Part shown: positions 22,857 to 30,211 of the stretch, piece after piece
How positions within the stretch are numbered: the stretch's first letter is position 1
Layout of the letters: each line of letters begins with the position of its first letter
Assembly: GCA_964428355.1 (NCBI GenBank)
Contig: CAYRYU010000086.1
Location: forward strand, 1-30,221
Source: CAYRYU01 sp964428355
GTDB taxonomy: Bacteria > Muiribacteriota > Ozemobacteria > Ozemobacterales > Ozemobacteraceae
Length of the DNA: 30,221 bases
Direction: 5' to 3'
Program-made: the position numbers and the translations under genes
The notes under the pieces: model-generated
What the model saw: the letters and a program-made list of their open reading frames with translations, nothing else
Databases searched by the model: none
What the model was told of the DNA's origin: nothing

Positions 22857-24200
22857 TCATTCAGAAAACAGGGTTTCCAGCTCTTTAGTGGAAAAGTAAG
22901 GGGAGAACCCCAATTTCCGGGCGAGGTCCCGGGCCCTGGTCATCTCCTCCGGTTTCCGCGTGTATTCAAGAAGTCCGATGAATTTTCCCAGTTTTCTGAG
23001 CCTTGCCATGGTCGCGATTTTCCGCTGACGCTCTTCTTCGGAAATGTTCTCATCCATCCACGTGTACCAGAGCCCCTCCTGGATCATCCCGGTCATCTCT
23101 CTGGTAACCTCTGAATCATCGAAGAGCTGGTCGCTGTTCTGGAAGAAGAACAATGCACCCGGGTTCTTGGCCTTGTACTTTCGGCAAAGAGTGACCACGA
23201 GTCGGGCCATCTCCGCCTTGGCTGAAGGGCGGTTTTCAAGTGATTCCCAGAGATCGACGACATCATAGTAGAGCCCGTCGAAACCCTTGGCCTGAATGGC
23301 TGCCATGTATTCCTCCAGAATCTTCAACCAGGCAGCTTCCCAATATCTGACGGGGTAGTTCCCCTGCCATTCTTCGTTTTCTTTGATGATCAGTGATCTT
23401 GCCCTTGAAAAGTACCAGCGGTATTCCTCTGCCTCGCCGATCGAAAGATACGCAACGACCTTCCGGCCTCCCTTCTTCATGAGGGCGACATCCTCGGCTT
23501 CGTATGCGTCAGGGTCGAGCACCAGCAACTGTTTGTCACATCCGGACATGTTTTCCGGGCTCTGCTCGCTGTAGACGCATCCCCACCTGGTTTCCGGAGT
23601 GACGACCGTCGACCCGGTCGACCCGTTCGTCGGAGACTGGTCAGTCGGAGAAGCCGTGTCCTGGTCGGGGGTTTCCGGAGTCGTTTCCGCGGAGTCGTCA
23701 TCCCCATCGTCATCTTCATTGCCATCGGTAGATACATCTGACGTATCGGAAGAGCCGTTGTCCGTTGAAGTGTCGGTCGGGTTTGTGATTCCCTTCAAAA
23801 GATCTGAAATGATGCGGATTACCTGGCGGATTCCCGAAGGAAATCCGACTTTTATCAGCCAGCGGTCGATCCGGCCGATGAGGCGATCGATCCACCCGGC
23901 AATCTTCGCCTTGATCTTTCCCAGGTCGAGCCTGAACGCAAGCTGCCCGGCAGAAGCTGCGCCTGACACTTCGGTTTCCGCCCCCGACAGGGGAGTGGCT
24001 TCAGGTAGGCCTTCCTCCTGGCCCGGTTCTGGCGAGGGTTCGAGTTCTTGAGATGGGTTTTCGCCCCGGAGAATCTCTTCCTCTCCCGGAGGAACGGCCG
24101 CGGGGTCTTCCCCGAAAGCGGGAGAAACCACGGTGGAAATCAAGACCAGTGTCAGAAGGGAAAGGGTGATCGAAACTCCCTGTTTCAGATCGACGTTCAT
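22857..24200 (-). CDS. Exported TM1410/GH114-like glycoside hydrolase
   Basis: 447 residues from the ATG at 24200, with GGAGGCG six bases upstream; the longer frame has no ribosome binding site. A signal peptide covers about 1-30 (core ITLSLLTLVLISTVV). Residues 31-75 are acidic and Pro-rich. An amphipathic helical region follows (KIKAKIAGWIDRLIGRIDRW). Then comes a long Asp/Ser/Thr/Pro low-complexity linker (about 140-205). The C-terminal domain (206-447) matches the TM1410/GH114 (endo-alpha-1,4-polygalactosaminidase-related) TIM-barrel pattern: VVAYLSIGEAEEYR (248-261), YPVRYWEAAWL, GFDGLYYDVVD (306-316). Glu256, Asp313 and Asp316 are candidate catalytic acids. It probably cleaves a galactosamine-type exopolysaccharide or surface glycan; the substrate is inferred from the family. 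It runs divergently from the first clostripain gene. Confidence 0.85.
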   Translation of the reverse strand: MNVDLKQGVSITLSLLTLVLISTVVSPAFGEDPAAVPPGEEEILRGENPSQELEPSPEPGQEEGLPEATPLSGAETEVSGAASAGQLAFRLDLGKIKAKIAGWIDRLIGRIDRWLIKVGFPSGIRQVIRIISDLLKGITNPTDTSTDNGSSDTSDVSTDGNEDDDGDDDSAETTPETPDQDTASPTDQSPTNGSTGSTVVTPETRWGCVYSEQSPENMSGCDKQLLVLDPDAYEAEDVALMKKGGRKVVAYLSIGEAEEYRWYFSRARSLIIKENEEWQGNYPVRYWEAAWLKILEEYMAAIQAKGFDGLYYDVVDLWESLENRPSAKAEMARLVVTLCRKYKAKNPGALFFFQNSDQLFDDSEVTREMTGMIQEGLWYTWMDENISEEERQRKIATMARLRKLGKFIGLLEYTRKPEEMTRARDLARKLGFSPYFSTKELETLFSE

Positions 24201-24332
24201 TTTGCGCCTCCACGGGCTTTCTTGGGTTACGTTCCCCGACAATGATTCGTTACGGTTTGAATCCACGAAAACCAGGGATTTGCGGAAATGACTAAACCTT
24301 TTCCGCGGATTTCCGGAACTAATGCAAACTTT

Positions 24333-24356
24333 CCGAAATCGGGGTACCGGTTTCGG
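24333..24356 (+). promoter_or_regulatory. Hairpin directly upstream of the first C11 peptidase ribosome binding site
   Basis: A 10-bp stem (24333-24342 with 24347-24356, arm CCGAAATCGG, one T-G pair) closes a GGTA loop. AAGGAG follows five bases later (24361-24366). In mRNA it could affect access to the ribosome binding site; as DNA it is a good operator-like palindrome. It is not a terminator, since no T tract follows. Confidence 0.5.
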
Positions 24357-24376
24357 GCACAAGGAGATAAGAGGCA

Positions 24377-25759
24377 ATGAAGCCTGCCAAACGATTGTTA
24401 CCCCTTGCCTTTCTCGCAGCATTCCTGGCGGTCCTCGGGCATTCGTCTGAGGCTGCTCCTTCCCTCCGCACCCCAGGGGAGGAAAAGGAATGGACGGTCG
24501 CGGTGTATCTGAATGCAGACAACGACCTCGATCTGTTCGGACCCGAAGACATCGCGGAGATGGTCCAGGCTGGGTCGAACGAGCATTTGAATGTCGTCGT
24601 GTTGCATGACGGCCACTGGGAACCCGCAGTGATGTATTTCATCGAGAAGGGGAAGGCGGTCAAACTCAGGGACATGGGCGAGATCGATATGGGCGATCCA
24701 AAAACCCTTGTCTCCTTCATGGACGAGGTCATCAGGGATTACCCAGCCCGCCACTTCTCCCTCACCATATGGAACCATGGGTCGGGATGGAGACGTTCAC
24801 CCAAGAAACCGGTCAGAGGAATCTCATGGGACGATACCTCCGGCAACCACATTTCCACGAATGCACTGGGTGGAGCGCTTTCCGAGATCCGAAACCGTCT
24901 CGGCCACCCGATCGACGTCCTGGACATGGACGCCTGCCTGATGCAGATGCTCGAGGTCGCCTGGACATGCAAGGATTCGTGCGATTTCATCGTCACCTCC
25001 GAAGAAACGGAACCCGGGAAGGGGGCCCCTTACGCAGAAATCCTTTCTGCCGTCACGCCCGGGATGTCCCCGGAAGAGTTCGCCAGGTCCTGGGCCCGGT
25101 TGTTCGTGGCATCTTACGATCATGGCAGCCAGGGAGTCGAAACCTGTACCCAGTCGGTTGTCCGGTGCAGCGCGATCCCGGCCTTGAACGACGCGGTCAA
25201 CAAGCTCTCGAAGTCACTGATGTCGGGGGCCCACAACCGGACAATCGTCAATCTTTGGGACAAAACCCAGCACTTCGCTCTCGACTCCTGTCTCGACCTG
25301 ATCGATCTGGCCGACGTCCTCAAGAACGGGATTTCCGACCCCGCCGTGGGGGAAGCCTGTGACGCCGTCCTCGCCGCCGCGAAAGAGGCCGTGATCGAAA
25401 ACGGCCGGACCGGACACACGGTTCCCAGGGCTTTTGGAATATCGATCTATTTTCCCGAGCGGTTCTACGAATTCGAGGAGGACAAGTACCGGTCCCTCGA
25501 CTTTGCGCTTACCAGCGATTGGGACGAGTTCCTCGTCCAGTTCCACAAGCTGCGGACAGCTTCTTTCATCATCGAGGGGCTCGAAAGCGGAAATCTCGAT
25601 CCACTGAGGGAATTCGCCCGGTTCGCCCCGAATCTTCCTCCAGATTTCGTTCGGGGAATTGCCGATGACGTCCGTTTCAAACTGTTTTCGGAAGGCACCC
25701 TTCCCCGCTGGATCGTCGATTCGGCCGCGCCAATGATCGGAAAAACGTCATCCCTGTGA
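24377..25759 (+). CDS. Exported clostripain-like cysteine peptidase (C11), copy 1
   Basis: 460 residues. A signal peptide spans about 1-27 (core LLPLAFLAAFLAVLG, cleavage near SEA|AP). The C11 (clan CD) fold begins with EWTVAVYLNADNDLDLFG. The catalytic His is His134 in TIWNHGSGW and the Cys is Cys187 in DMDACLMQMLEVA. SEETEPGKGAPYAEIL after the Cys is typical of the family. Clan CD enzymes usually cut after Arg or Lys. The C-terminal part (about 300-440) has the helical region and FGISIYFP strand seen in the paralogue. AAGGAG lies ten bases before the ATG, with a second GAGG closer. The next gene is a paralogue 78 bases downstream, separated by a terminator-like hairpin. Confidence 0.9.
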   Translation: MKPAKRLLPLAFLAAFLAVLGHSSEAAPSLRTPGEEKEWTVAVYLNADNDLDLFGPEDIAEMVQAGSNEHLNVVVLHDGHWEPAVMYFIEKGKAVKLRDMGEIDMGDPKTLVSFMDEVIRDYPARHFSLTIWNHGSGWRRSPKKPVRGISWDDTSGNHISTNALGGALSEIRNRLGHPIDVLDMDACLMQMLEVAWTCKDSCDFIVTSEETEPGKGAPYAEILSAVTPGMSPEEFARSWARLFVASYDHGSQGVETCTQSVVRCSAIPALNDAVNKLSKSLMSGAHNRTIVNLWDKTQHFALDSCLDLIDLADVLKNGISDPAVGEACDAVLAAAKEAVIENGRTGHTVPRAFGISIYFPERFYEFEEDKYRSLDFALTSDWDEFLVQFHKLRTASFIIEGLESGNLDPLREFARFAPNLPPDFVRGIADDVRFKLFSEGTLPRWIVDSAAPMIGKTSSL

Positions 25760-25772
25760 TCTCAGGAATCAT

Positions 25773-25801
25773 GCACCTTCCAGAGTGAAGGTGCCTTTTT
25801 C
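25773..25801 (+). terminator. Intrinsic terminator between the two C11 peptidase genes
   Basis: A perfect 8-bp stem (GCACCTTC with GAAGGTGC, 25773-25780 and 25787-25794) with a CAGAGT loop is followed by CTTTTTC. It lies 13 bases after the stop of copy 1. No clear promoter exists between it and copy 2, so it may attenuate expression of copy 2 but not block it. Confidence 0.75.
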
Positions 25802-25837
25802 GAAAAGTCCATAAGCTCAACAAGGAGGAAATCACGT

Positions 25838-27202
25838 ATGCGTTTGCGGTCCCTGTTTTTAACGGGCCTGGCCATCCTGACGATGGCGGGAGCCCTGGTT
25901 CCCGAGGCGTATGCCCGGGAGCCGAAGGAATGGACGCTGGCGGTCTTCATGAACGCGGACAACAACCTCGATCCGTTTGGCGATGAGGATGTCGCCGAGA
26001 TGGCAAGGGTAGGGTCGAACGACCACCTGAATGTAGTCGTTCTCCATGACCGGCAAGGGGTCGGCCAGGCGGGAAGGACGACCCTGGAATACATCGAACC
26101 AGGCAAGGTGAACGTCGTGGCCGAACTTGAAGAGACCGACATGGGAGACTATCGCAACCTCGTGGGTTTCATGAAAACGGTGAAGGAGCAGTTCCCCGCG
26201 GAGAAATACGCCATGGTGGTCTGGAATCACGGAGCCGGATGGAAGACCAACGGTCTTCCCGCCTATCGTGGAATCTCCTTCGACGAGACAAGCGGAACCC
26301 ACATCACTACAGAAGAAATGGGCCAGGCAGTCAAGGAGATCTCGGAGAACCTCGGCGGCCAGATAGATGTATTGATATCTGATGCATGTCTCATGCAGAT
26401 GGCGGAGGTTGCCTACCCATGCATTCCTTTCACCCGTTTCATCGTTGGTTCAGAGGAAACCGAACCTGCCAAGGGCGCGCCCTATGACGACATCCTCAGG
26501 GAATGGAAGGAAGGCATCACTCCAGCCGAACTGAGCGGGCTCTGGGCAAGAGCGTTCGCGGCGTCCTACAACGAGGGAAGCCAGGGAAAGGATTTCGCCA
26601 CCCAATCCGTGATCGATTGCGCCAGATACCCGGTTTTCATCGAGGCCTTGAACGCCTTCTGCCAGGCCATCGTCGATGCCAAGCCCCGGAACGAAGTCCT
26701 GATGGCCCGAAAGACCTGCATGGCGTTCGCCGACAGGCAGAACATAGACCTTTTCGACTTCGCGGGAAAACTCGGGGAGGTCACGACGAATCAACCCTTG
26801 AAGGATGCCTGTGCCGCCCTCATCAAAGCCGGGAAAGAGGCTGTTCCAGTCAACTGCACCGCCGGCTGGGCTTATGATGAGGCATATGGAATTGCGATCT
26901 ACCTTCCGATCACGTTCATGCCTGAAGTGACCTATCGTTACCTGTCCTTCACCAAGGAAACGAAATGGTTGAAGTTCATGCTTTCGATGTTCGGGGGAAA
27001 GGACGACCTGGTCGCAGCGGATCTTCGAAACGGAAAACTCGATTCCCTGCGGGAACGCCTCGCCGGGCTCGGAACCCTTACCCCGCCCGCGCGAAAAGCC
27101 GCTCTGGCGAATCTTCGAAGCGAGATTCTCGCGGCCGGCCCCCTTCCGGCAACGGTTGCGGCGGAGACATCGACCCTGTTCGAGTCGGCTGAAAATCTCT
27201 GA
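25838..27202 (+). CDS. Exported clostripain-like cysteine peptidase (C11), copy 2
   Basis: 454 residues, a clear paralogue of the preceding gene with the same order of motifs. A signal peptide covers about 1-26 (core FLTGLAILTMAGAL, cleavage near AYA|RE). EWTLAVFMNADNNLDPFG starts the peptidase domain. The catalytic residues are His131 (VWNHGAGW) and Cys184 (ISDACLMQMAEVA). SEETEPAKGAPYDDIL and GIAIYLP are shared with copy 1. The catalytic core is more similar between copies than the signal peptides and C-termini, so the duplication is not recent. AAGGAGG lies nine bases before the ATG. It ends in a palindromic repeat array that begins on its stop codon. Both copies keep the dyad, so both should be active, perhaps with different specificities. 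Confidence 0.9.
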   Translation: MRLRSLFLTGLAILTMAGALVPEAYAREPKEWTLAVFMNADNNLDPFGDEDVAEMARVGSNDHLNVVVLHDRQGVGQAGRTTLEYIEPGKVNVVAELEETDMGDYRNLVGFMKTVKEQFPAEKYAMVVWNHGAGWKTNGLPAYRGISFDETSGTHITTEEMGQAVKEISENLGGQIDVLISDACLMQMAEVAYPCIPFTRFIVGSEETEPAKGAPYDDILREWKEGITPAELSGLWARAFAASYNEGSQGKDFATQSVIDCARYPVFIEALNAFCQAIVDAKPRNEVLMARKTCMAFADRQNIDLFDFAGKLGEVTTNQPLKDACAALIKAGKEAVPVNCTAGWAYDEAYGIAIYLPITFMPEVTYRYLSFTKETKWLKFMLSMFGGKDDLVAADLRNGKLDSLRERLAGLGTLTPPARKAALANLRSEILAAGPLPATVAAETSTLFESAENL

Positions 27203-27268
27203 CCCCGGGGTCACGAGTGACCCAAGGTCACGTGTGACTCAAGGTCACGTGTGACCCAAGGTCAGGTG
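27200..27268. repeat. 17-bp tandem array of GGTCAC-nn-GTGACC palindromes
   Basis: Units at 27209-27225, 27226-27242 and 27243-27259, plus a partial unit from 27260, all start GGTCA. The first three are centred on GGTCAC-nn-GTGA(C/T)C-type palindromes followed by CAA. A perfect palindrome TGACCCCGGGGTCA (27200-27213) overlaps both the first unit and the stop codon of the C11 gene. Units differ at one or two positions. Confidence 0.9.
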
Positions 27269-27284
27269 AAAGTTTTGCCCCCCT

Positions 27285-27341
27285 GGGGGAAATCCCGTCG
27301 GTCCCAGCCCTCGACCGCGGGTTTTCCCCCTTTCCTTTTCC
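27285..27341 (+). terminator. Large terminator-like hairpin
   Basis: Thirteen bases at 27285-27297 (GGGGGAAATCCCG) pair with 27318-27330 with one mismatch. After a single bulged T, CGGTC (27299-27303) pairs with GACCG (27313-27317) around a 9-base loop, giving about 18 bp in all. A T-rich tail (TTTCCTTTTCC) follows. An upstream CCCCC (27279-27283) can pair with the same GGGGG (27285-27289), an alternative fold. Confidence 0.6.
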
Positions 27342-27396
27342 ATCGGCGATTGAAAGGGATATCACCCGATAGAGAAGGCCTGATTGTGGGAAAAAG

Positions 27397-27425
27397 TTGG
27401 AGAAGTCCCGGGGATCAGGTATCCT
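27397..27425 (+). promoter_or_regulatory. Weak candidate promoter of the serine hydrolase cluster
   Basis: TTGGAG (27397-27402) and TATCCT (27420-27425) have 17-bp spacing and match consensus at 3 and 4 of 6. They lie about 40 bases before the ATG at 27464. Confidence 0.3.
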
Positions 27426-27463
27426 GTACACTGTCCTTTGAACCATCCGGAGGTTATCGTTCC

Positions 27464-28621
27464 ATGGCGTTCGTCACCCGGTTCCCTCGCTCGGCTTCCG
27501 TGCTCCTGCTCCTTGCGGCACTTTTCCTGCCCAGGTTGACGTTTTCGGCGGACCAGGGCGTCCCGACCGATTCTTTCAACGCCCAACCTGGAAATGTCGG
27601 CACCGGGGTGGGTTCCAGGATAAGGAAACTCCTCGAGGGAACGTGGGCACACGAGGGTCCTGGCGGAGCAGTACTGGTGATCAAGGAAGGGCGGACCATC
27701 TTTTCGGAGGGACGTGGAGTCACAGGTGTGGCAAGTCACCCCCTGATCGGCTCGGGAACGGTTTTCGACCTCGCCTCCCTCGGGAAGCAGTTCACGGCGG
27801 CCGCTATCCTGCTTCTTGCCCAGGAGGGGAAGATCGATTTCGAGGATTCCGTTGCCTCCTACCTTCCCCAGTTCAAGGTTACCGATCCGGGGGAAGAAGT
27901 GACGATCCGCGACCTCGTCTGCCATGTTTCGGGATTTCGCGACTTCAACTCGCCCGATTCCGATTGTCCGCTTGAAGTGACCTCCTGGTTGACTCCCGCG
28001 AGTCGAGCTGCCTGGCTTGCCGGGCTTCCCCCCCGCAGGAAACCGGGAGTGCGTTTCGAGTTCAATGATAGCGGATATGCCCTCCTTGCAAGAATCGTCG
28101 AGACGATTTCCGGGCTTTCCTTCCAGGAATTCATGGAGACCAGGTTTTTCAAGCCTCTCGGAATGGCACGGACATTCGTTGCGGAAGGCCCGGATCCGCA
28201 AAACCCCTTTTTGGCCGAGGGGTTCACCAGAACGGCCCCTGGGGTTTTCGAATCGGTTGGCCGGCACCATCAAACCTGCGGGGCGGGGAGCGTGTTTTCC
28301 GCAATTTGCGATCTCGAGGCATGGGAAAAGTCTCTCCAGAAGGAGGAGATCCTCTGCTATGAATGCCTGAGCGAAGCGAAAATCTCCGGCCGCCTTGCGG
28401 ACGGTCGTCCTCTCTTTGGAAGCCGGAAGGGTGTGGGCTATGGTTTCGGATGGTACATCGACGGTTTGCGGAAAACGGTGTTTCACGGCGGGAAGGGGGG
28501 CGGTTTCTCGTGCTGGTATGTTCGTGATCTTGGACACCGAGTTACCGTGGTCGTTCTGAGCAATCTCGAGAATTCTTCCGTCGAGGATCTCGCCGCCGAA
28601 ATCCTGGAGATATCCAGGTGA
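27464..28621 (+). CDS. Exported serine beta-lactamase-like hydrolase (S12 family)
   Basis: 385 residues from the ATG at 27464, with CCGGAGG ten bases upstream. The longer frame from 27251 runs through the repeat array and hairpin and is unlikely. A signal peptide covers about 1-29 (core ASVLLLLAALFLP, cleavage near FSA|DQ). The S12/class C penicillin-binding fold is shown by Ser105-x-x-Lys108 (ASLGKQF), the second motif region FEFNDSGYALL (198-208), and HGG (341-343) near the C-terminus. The usual second motif is Tyr-x-Asn (or Tyr-Asn-Asp); here Phe200 replaces the Tyr. It may act as a D,D-peptidase, an esterase or an amino-acid amidase. The next gene starts 29 bases downstream, so it is likely the first gene of a three-gene unit. 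Confidence 0.88.
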   Translation: MAFVTRFPRSASVLLLLAALFLPRLTFSADQGVPTDSFNAQPGNVGTGVGSRIRKLLEGTWAHEGPGGAVLVIKEGRTIFSEGRGVTGVASHPLIGSGTVFDLASLGKQFTAAAILLLAQEGKIDFEDSVASYLPQFKVTDPGEEVTIRDLVCHVSGFRDFNSPDSDCPLEVTSWLTPASRAAWLAGLPPRRKPGVRFEFNDSGYALLARIVETISGLSFQEFMETRFFKPLGMARTFVAEGPDPQNPFLAEGFTRTAPGVFESVGRHHQTCGAGSVFSAICDLEAWEKSLQKEEILCYECLSEAKISGRLADGRPLFGSRKGVGYGFGWYIDGLRKTVFHGGKGGGFSCWYVRDLGHRVTVVVLSNLENSSVEDLAAEILEISR

Positions 28622-28650
28622 ATTCCCGGGGGTTCGAAAGGAGACGGAAA

Positions 28651-29511
28651 ATGGGACTGGGAAAATGTTACCGGGTGGGGCTCCTGTCAGCGATTCTGGT
28701 CATGGGTTTCGCCTTCATCGCCTTGGGCGCTGAATCAAAGGAGAAGGCGGGCGAACCTACAAGGAAGACCAGGAAGGCCACCAGAGCCCGCCGTGTGGGA
28801 AAGGACCGGAAGATCCTGATGGTCCTCACTTCTGTCGACAAGATCCCCGGCACCGAGCGGGAAACCGGGTTCTGGGCCGAAGAGTACATCGTTCCCCTGC
28901 GGGTTTTTTCGGATGCAGGTTTCAGGGTGATCGCCGCGAGCATCCCCGGGGGGAGGACCCCGGTCGACCCCGGTTCCATTGACCCTGCAGTCGTGGGCGA
29001 GGCCAACGCCCGGGAGTTCCGGCTGGGTCTGGACGAACTGGTACAGTTCAAGAAGACTGTCAAGCTTGCAACCGTTGAGCCCAAAGAGTTCGCTGCCATC
29101 TTCATAGCTGGGGGGCATGGGGTAATGTGGGATCTAACCCGGTCACCCGAGATGGAATCATTGATCCGGAAGGCGGTCAGGGCAAAGGTTCTTGTCGCTT
29201 CACTCTGCCACGGTCCCGGGGCACTGCTTGGGATCAACCTTAAAGATGGCTGGACATTCCTCCAGAACAAAAAGGTTACCGGCTTTTCCGCTGCCGAAGA
29301 AGAGATGGCGGGGATGTCGAAAACCGTTCCCTATTGTCTCGAGGCCGAACTGGCAAAGGAGAGCGGGGGAAAATACCTCAAGGCCGACCAGCCCTGGTTA
29401 AGCCATGTCGTCGAGGACATGGATCTGATCCTCGGACAGAATCCGGCGTCTTCGAAAGCCACAGCCCTGGCCGTCGTCCGCAAGCTGGAGGGACGAAGAT
29501 ACGGCAGGTAG
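28651..29511 (+). CDS. Exported DJ-1/PfpI-family protein
   Basis: 286 residues from the ATG at 28651, with AAAGGAG seven bases upstream; a GTG at 28618 would overlap the hydrolase stop and lacks a ribosome binding site. A signal peptide covers about 1-27 (core VGLLSAILVMGFAFI). A very basic linker follows (RKTRKATRARRVGKDRK). The class I glutamine-amidotransferase-like domain (about 55-280) starts KILMVLTSV. It contains GFWAEEYIVP with the acidic partner (Glu77 or Glu78), AGGHGVMWDL, and the nucleophile elbow SLCHGPGALL with Cys186 and His187. VTGFSAAEEEM and VVEDMDLILGQNPASS are typical of the Hsp31-like branch. Relatives are chaperones, deglycases or glyoxalases (glyoxalase III). Most are cytosolic, so the signal peptide is unusual. 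Confidence 0.88.
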   Translation: MGLGKCYRVGLLSAILVMGFAFIALGAESKEKAGEPTRKTRKATRARRVGKDRKILMVLTSVDKIPGTERETGFWAEEYIVPLRVFSDAGFRVIAASIPGGRTPVDPGSIDPAVVGEANAREFRLGLDELVQFKKTVKLATVEPKEFAAIFIAGGHGVMWDLTRSPEMESLIRKAVRAKVLVASLCHGPGALLGINLKDGWTFLQNKKVTGFSAAEEEMAGMSKTVPYCLEAELAKESGGKYLKADQPWLSHVVEDMDLILGQNPASSKATALAVVRKLEGRRYGR

Positions 29512-29524
29512 AACTCCGTTTCCC

Positions 29525-30211
29525 TTGTCCGGAGAAACACCTGAAGGTCGTGGGCCAGAGAGCGGGGAAACTGGAAGCTCAAGAGGAACAGTCCGAAGGG
29601 CAGTTGCGCTGGGAGGCATTTTGCTGCTCTCGGGAATCCTTTACGCTCAGGAGGTGGAGCCGGCCACGTTTCCCCCCATCGTTCCTTTGGCAAGCTTTTC
29701 CCCGGACATCATCCAGGACGTGAAGTATGCCACGAAGGACAATTTCACGGGGAAGGCCATCTACTCGCACGGAAGGGTTTTCCTCAGGGAGCCGGTTGCC
29801 CTTGCGCTGGTCAGGGTTCAGGAGCGGCTTCGTCGTGACCAGGGACTGGGCCTGAAGATCTTCGACGGTTACCGGCCTCTTTCCGTTCAGAGAAAGTTCT
29901 GGCAGATCCTCCCGGACCCAAGATTCGTGGCAGACCCGAGGAAAGGGTCCCGGCACAACCGGGGTGGTTCCGTAGATGTGACGTTGGTGGCGAGCGACGC
30001 CCGCGACCTGGATATGGGAACCGGATACGACGATTTCACCGAAAAGGCTGCCCACGGGTTCAGGATTCTTCCCGCTCAGGTTCTCGAAAACCGTCGCCTT
30101 TTGCGCTCGTTCATGGAGAAGGAAGGTTTCGTCGCGTTGGAATCGGAATGGTGGCATTACGATTTCGAGGGTGCCGCCTCCTTTCCGATCGAGGATTTTC
30201 CGACGGAATGA
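29525..30211 (+). CDS. Exported D-Ala-D-Ala dipeptidase (VanX/DdpX-like, M15D)
   Basis: 228 residues from a TTG at 29525, the only plausible in-frame start before the signal core. No ribosome binding site is visible, so translation may depend on the upstream gene 13 bases away. After a polar stretch of about 24 residues, RRAVALGGILLLSGILYAQ is a signal peptide. The mature enzyme of about 185 residues has the VanX zinc site: His144 and Asp151 in SRHNRGGSVD, and His211 in SEWWH, with catalytic Glu208. Arg117 in DGYRPLS is the conserved substrate arginine. These zinc peptidases split D-Ala-D-Ala, which VanX does in glycopeptide resistance and DdpX does to recycle it as a nutrient. There is no VanH/VanA nearby, so periplasmic peptide scavenging or wall turnover is more likely than resistance. 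Confidence 0.9.
   Translation: MSGETPEGRGPESGETGSSRGTVRRAVALGGILLLSGILYAQEVEPATFPPIVPLASFSPDIIQDVKYATKDNFTGKAIYSHGRVFLREPVALALVRVQERLRRDQGLGLKIFDGYRPLSVQRKFWQILPDPRFVADPRKGSRHNRGGSVDVTLVASDARDLDMGTGYDDFTEKAAHGFRILPAQVLENRRLLRSFMEKEGFVALESEWWHYDFEGAASFPIEDFPTE

Noticed and set aside
27362..28537. Long minus-strand frame opposite the serine hydrolase
   Set aside because: The plus strand has a signal peptide and SxxK/HGG motifs; the minus frame has no recognisable motif or ribosome binding site.
29525..30211. Vancomycin-resistance (van) cluster
   Set aside because: Only a VanX-like enzyme is present and it carries a signal peptide, whereas VanX is cytoplasmic. No VanH, VanA/B or VanRS is seen, so nutrient or wall-turnover use is more likely.
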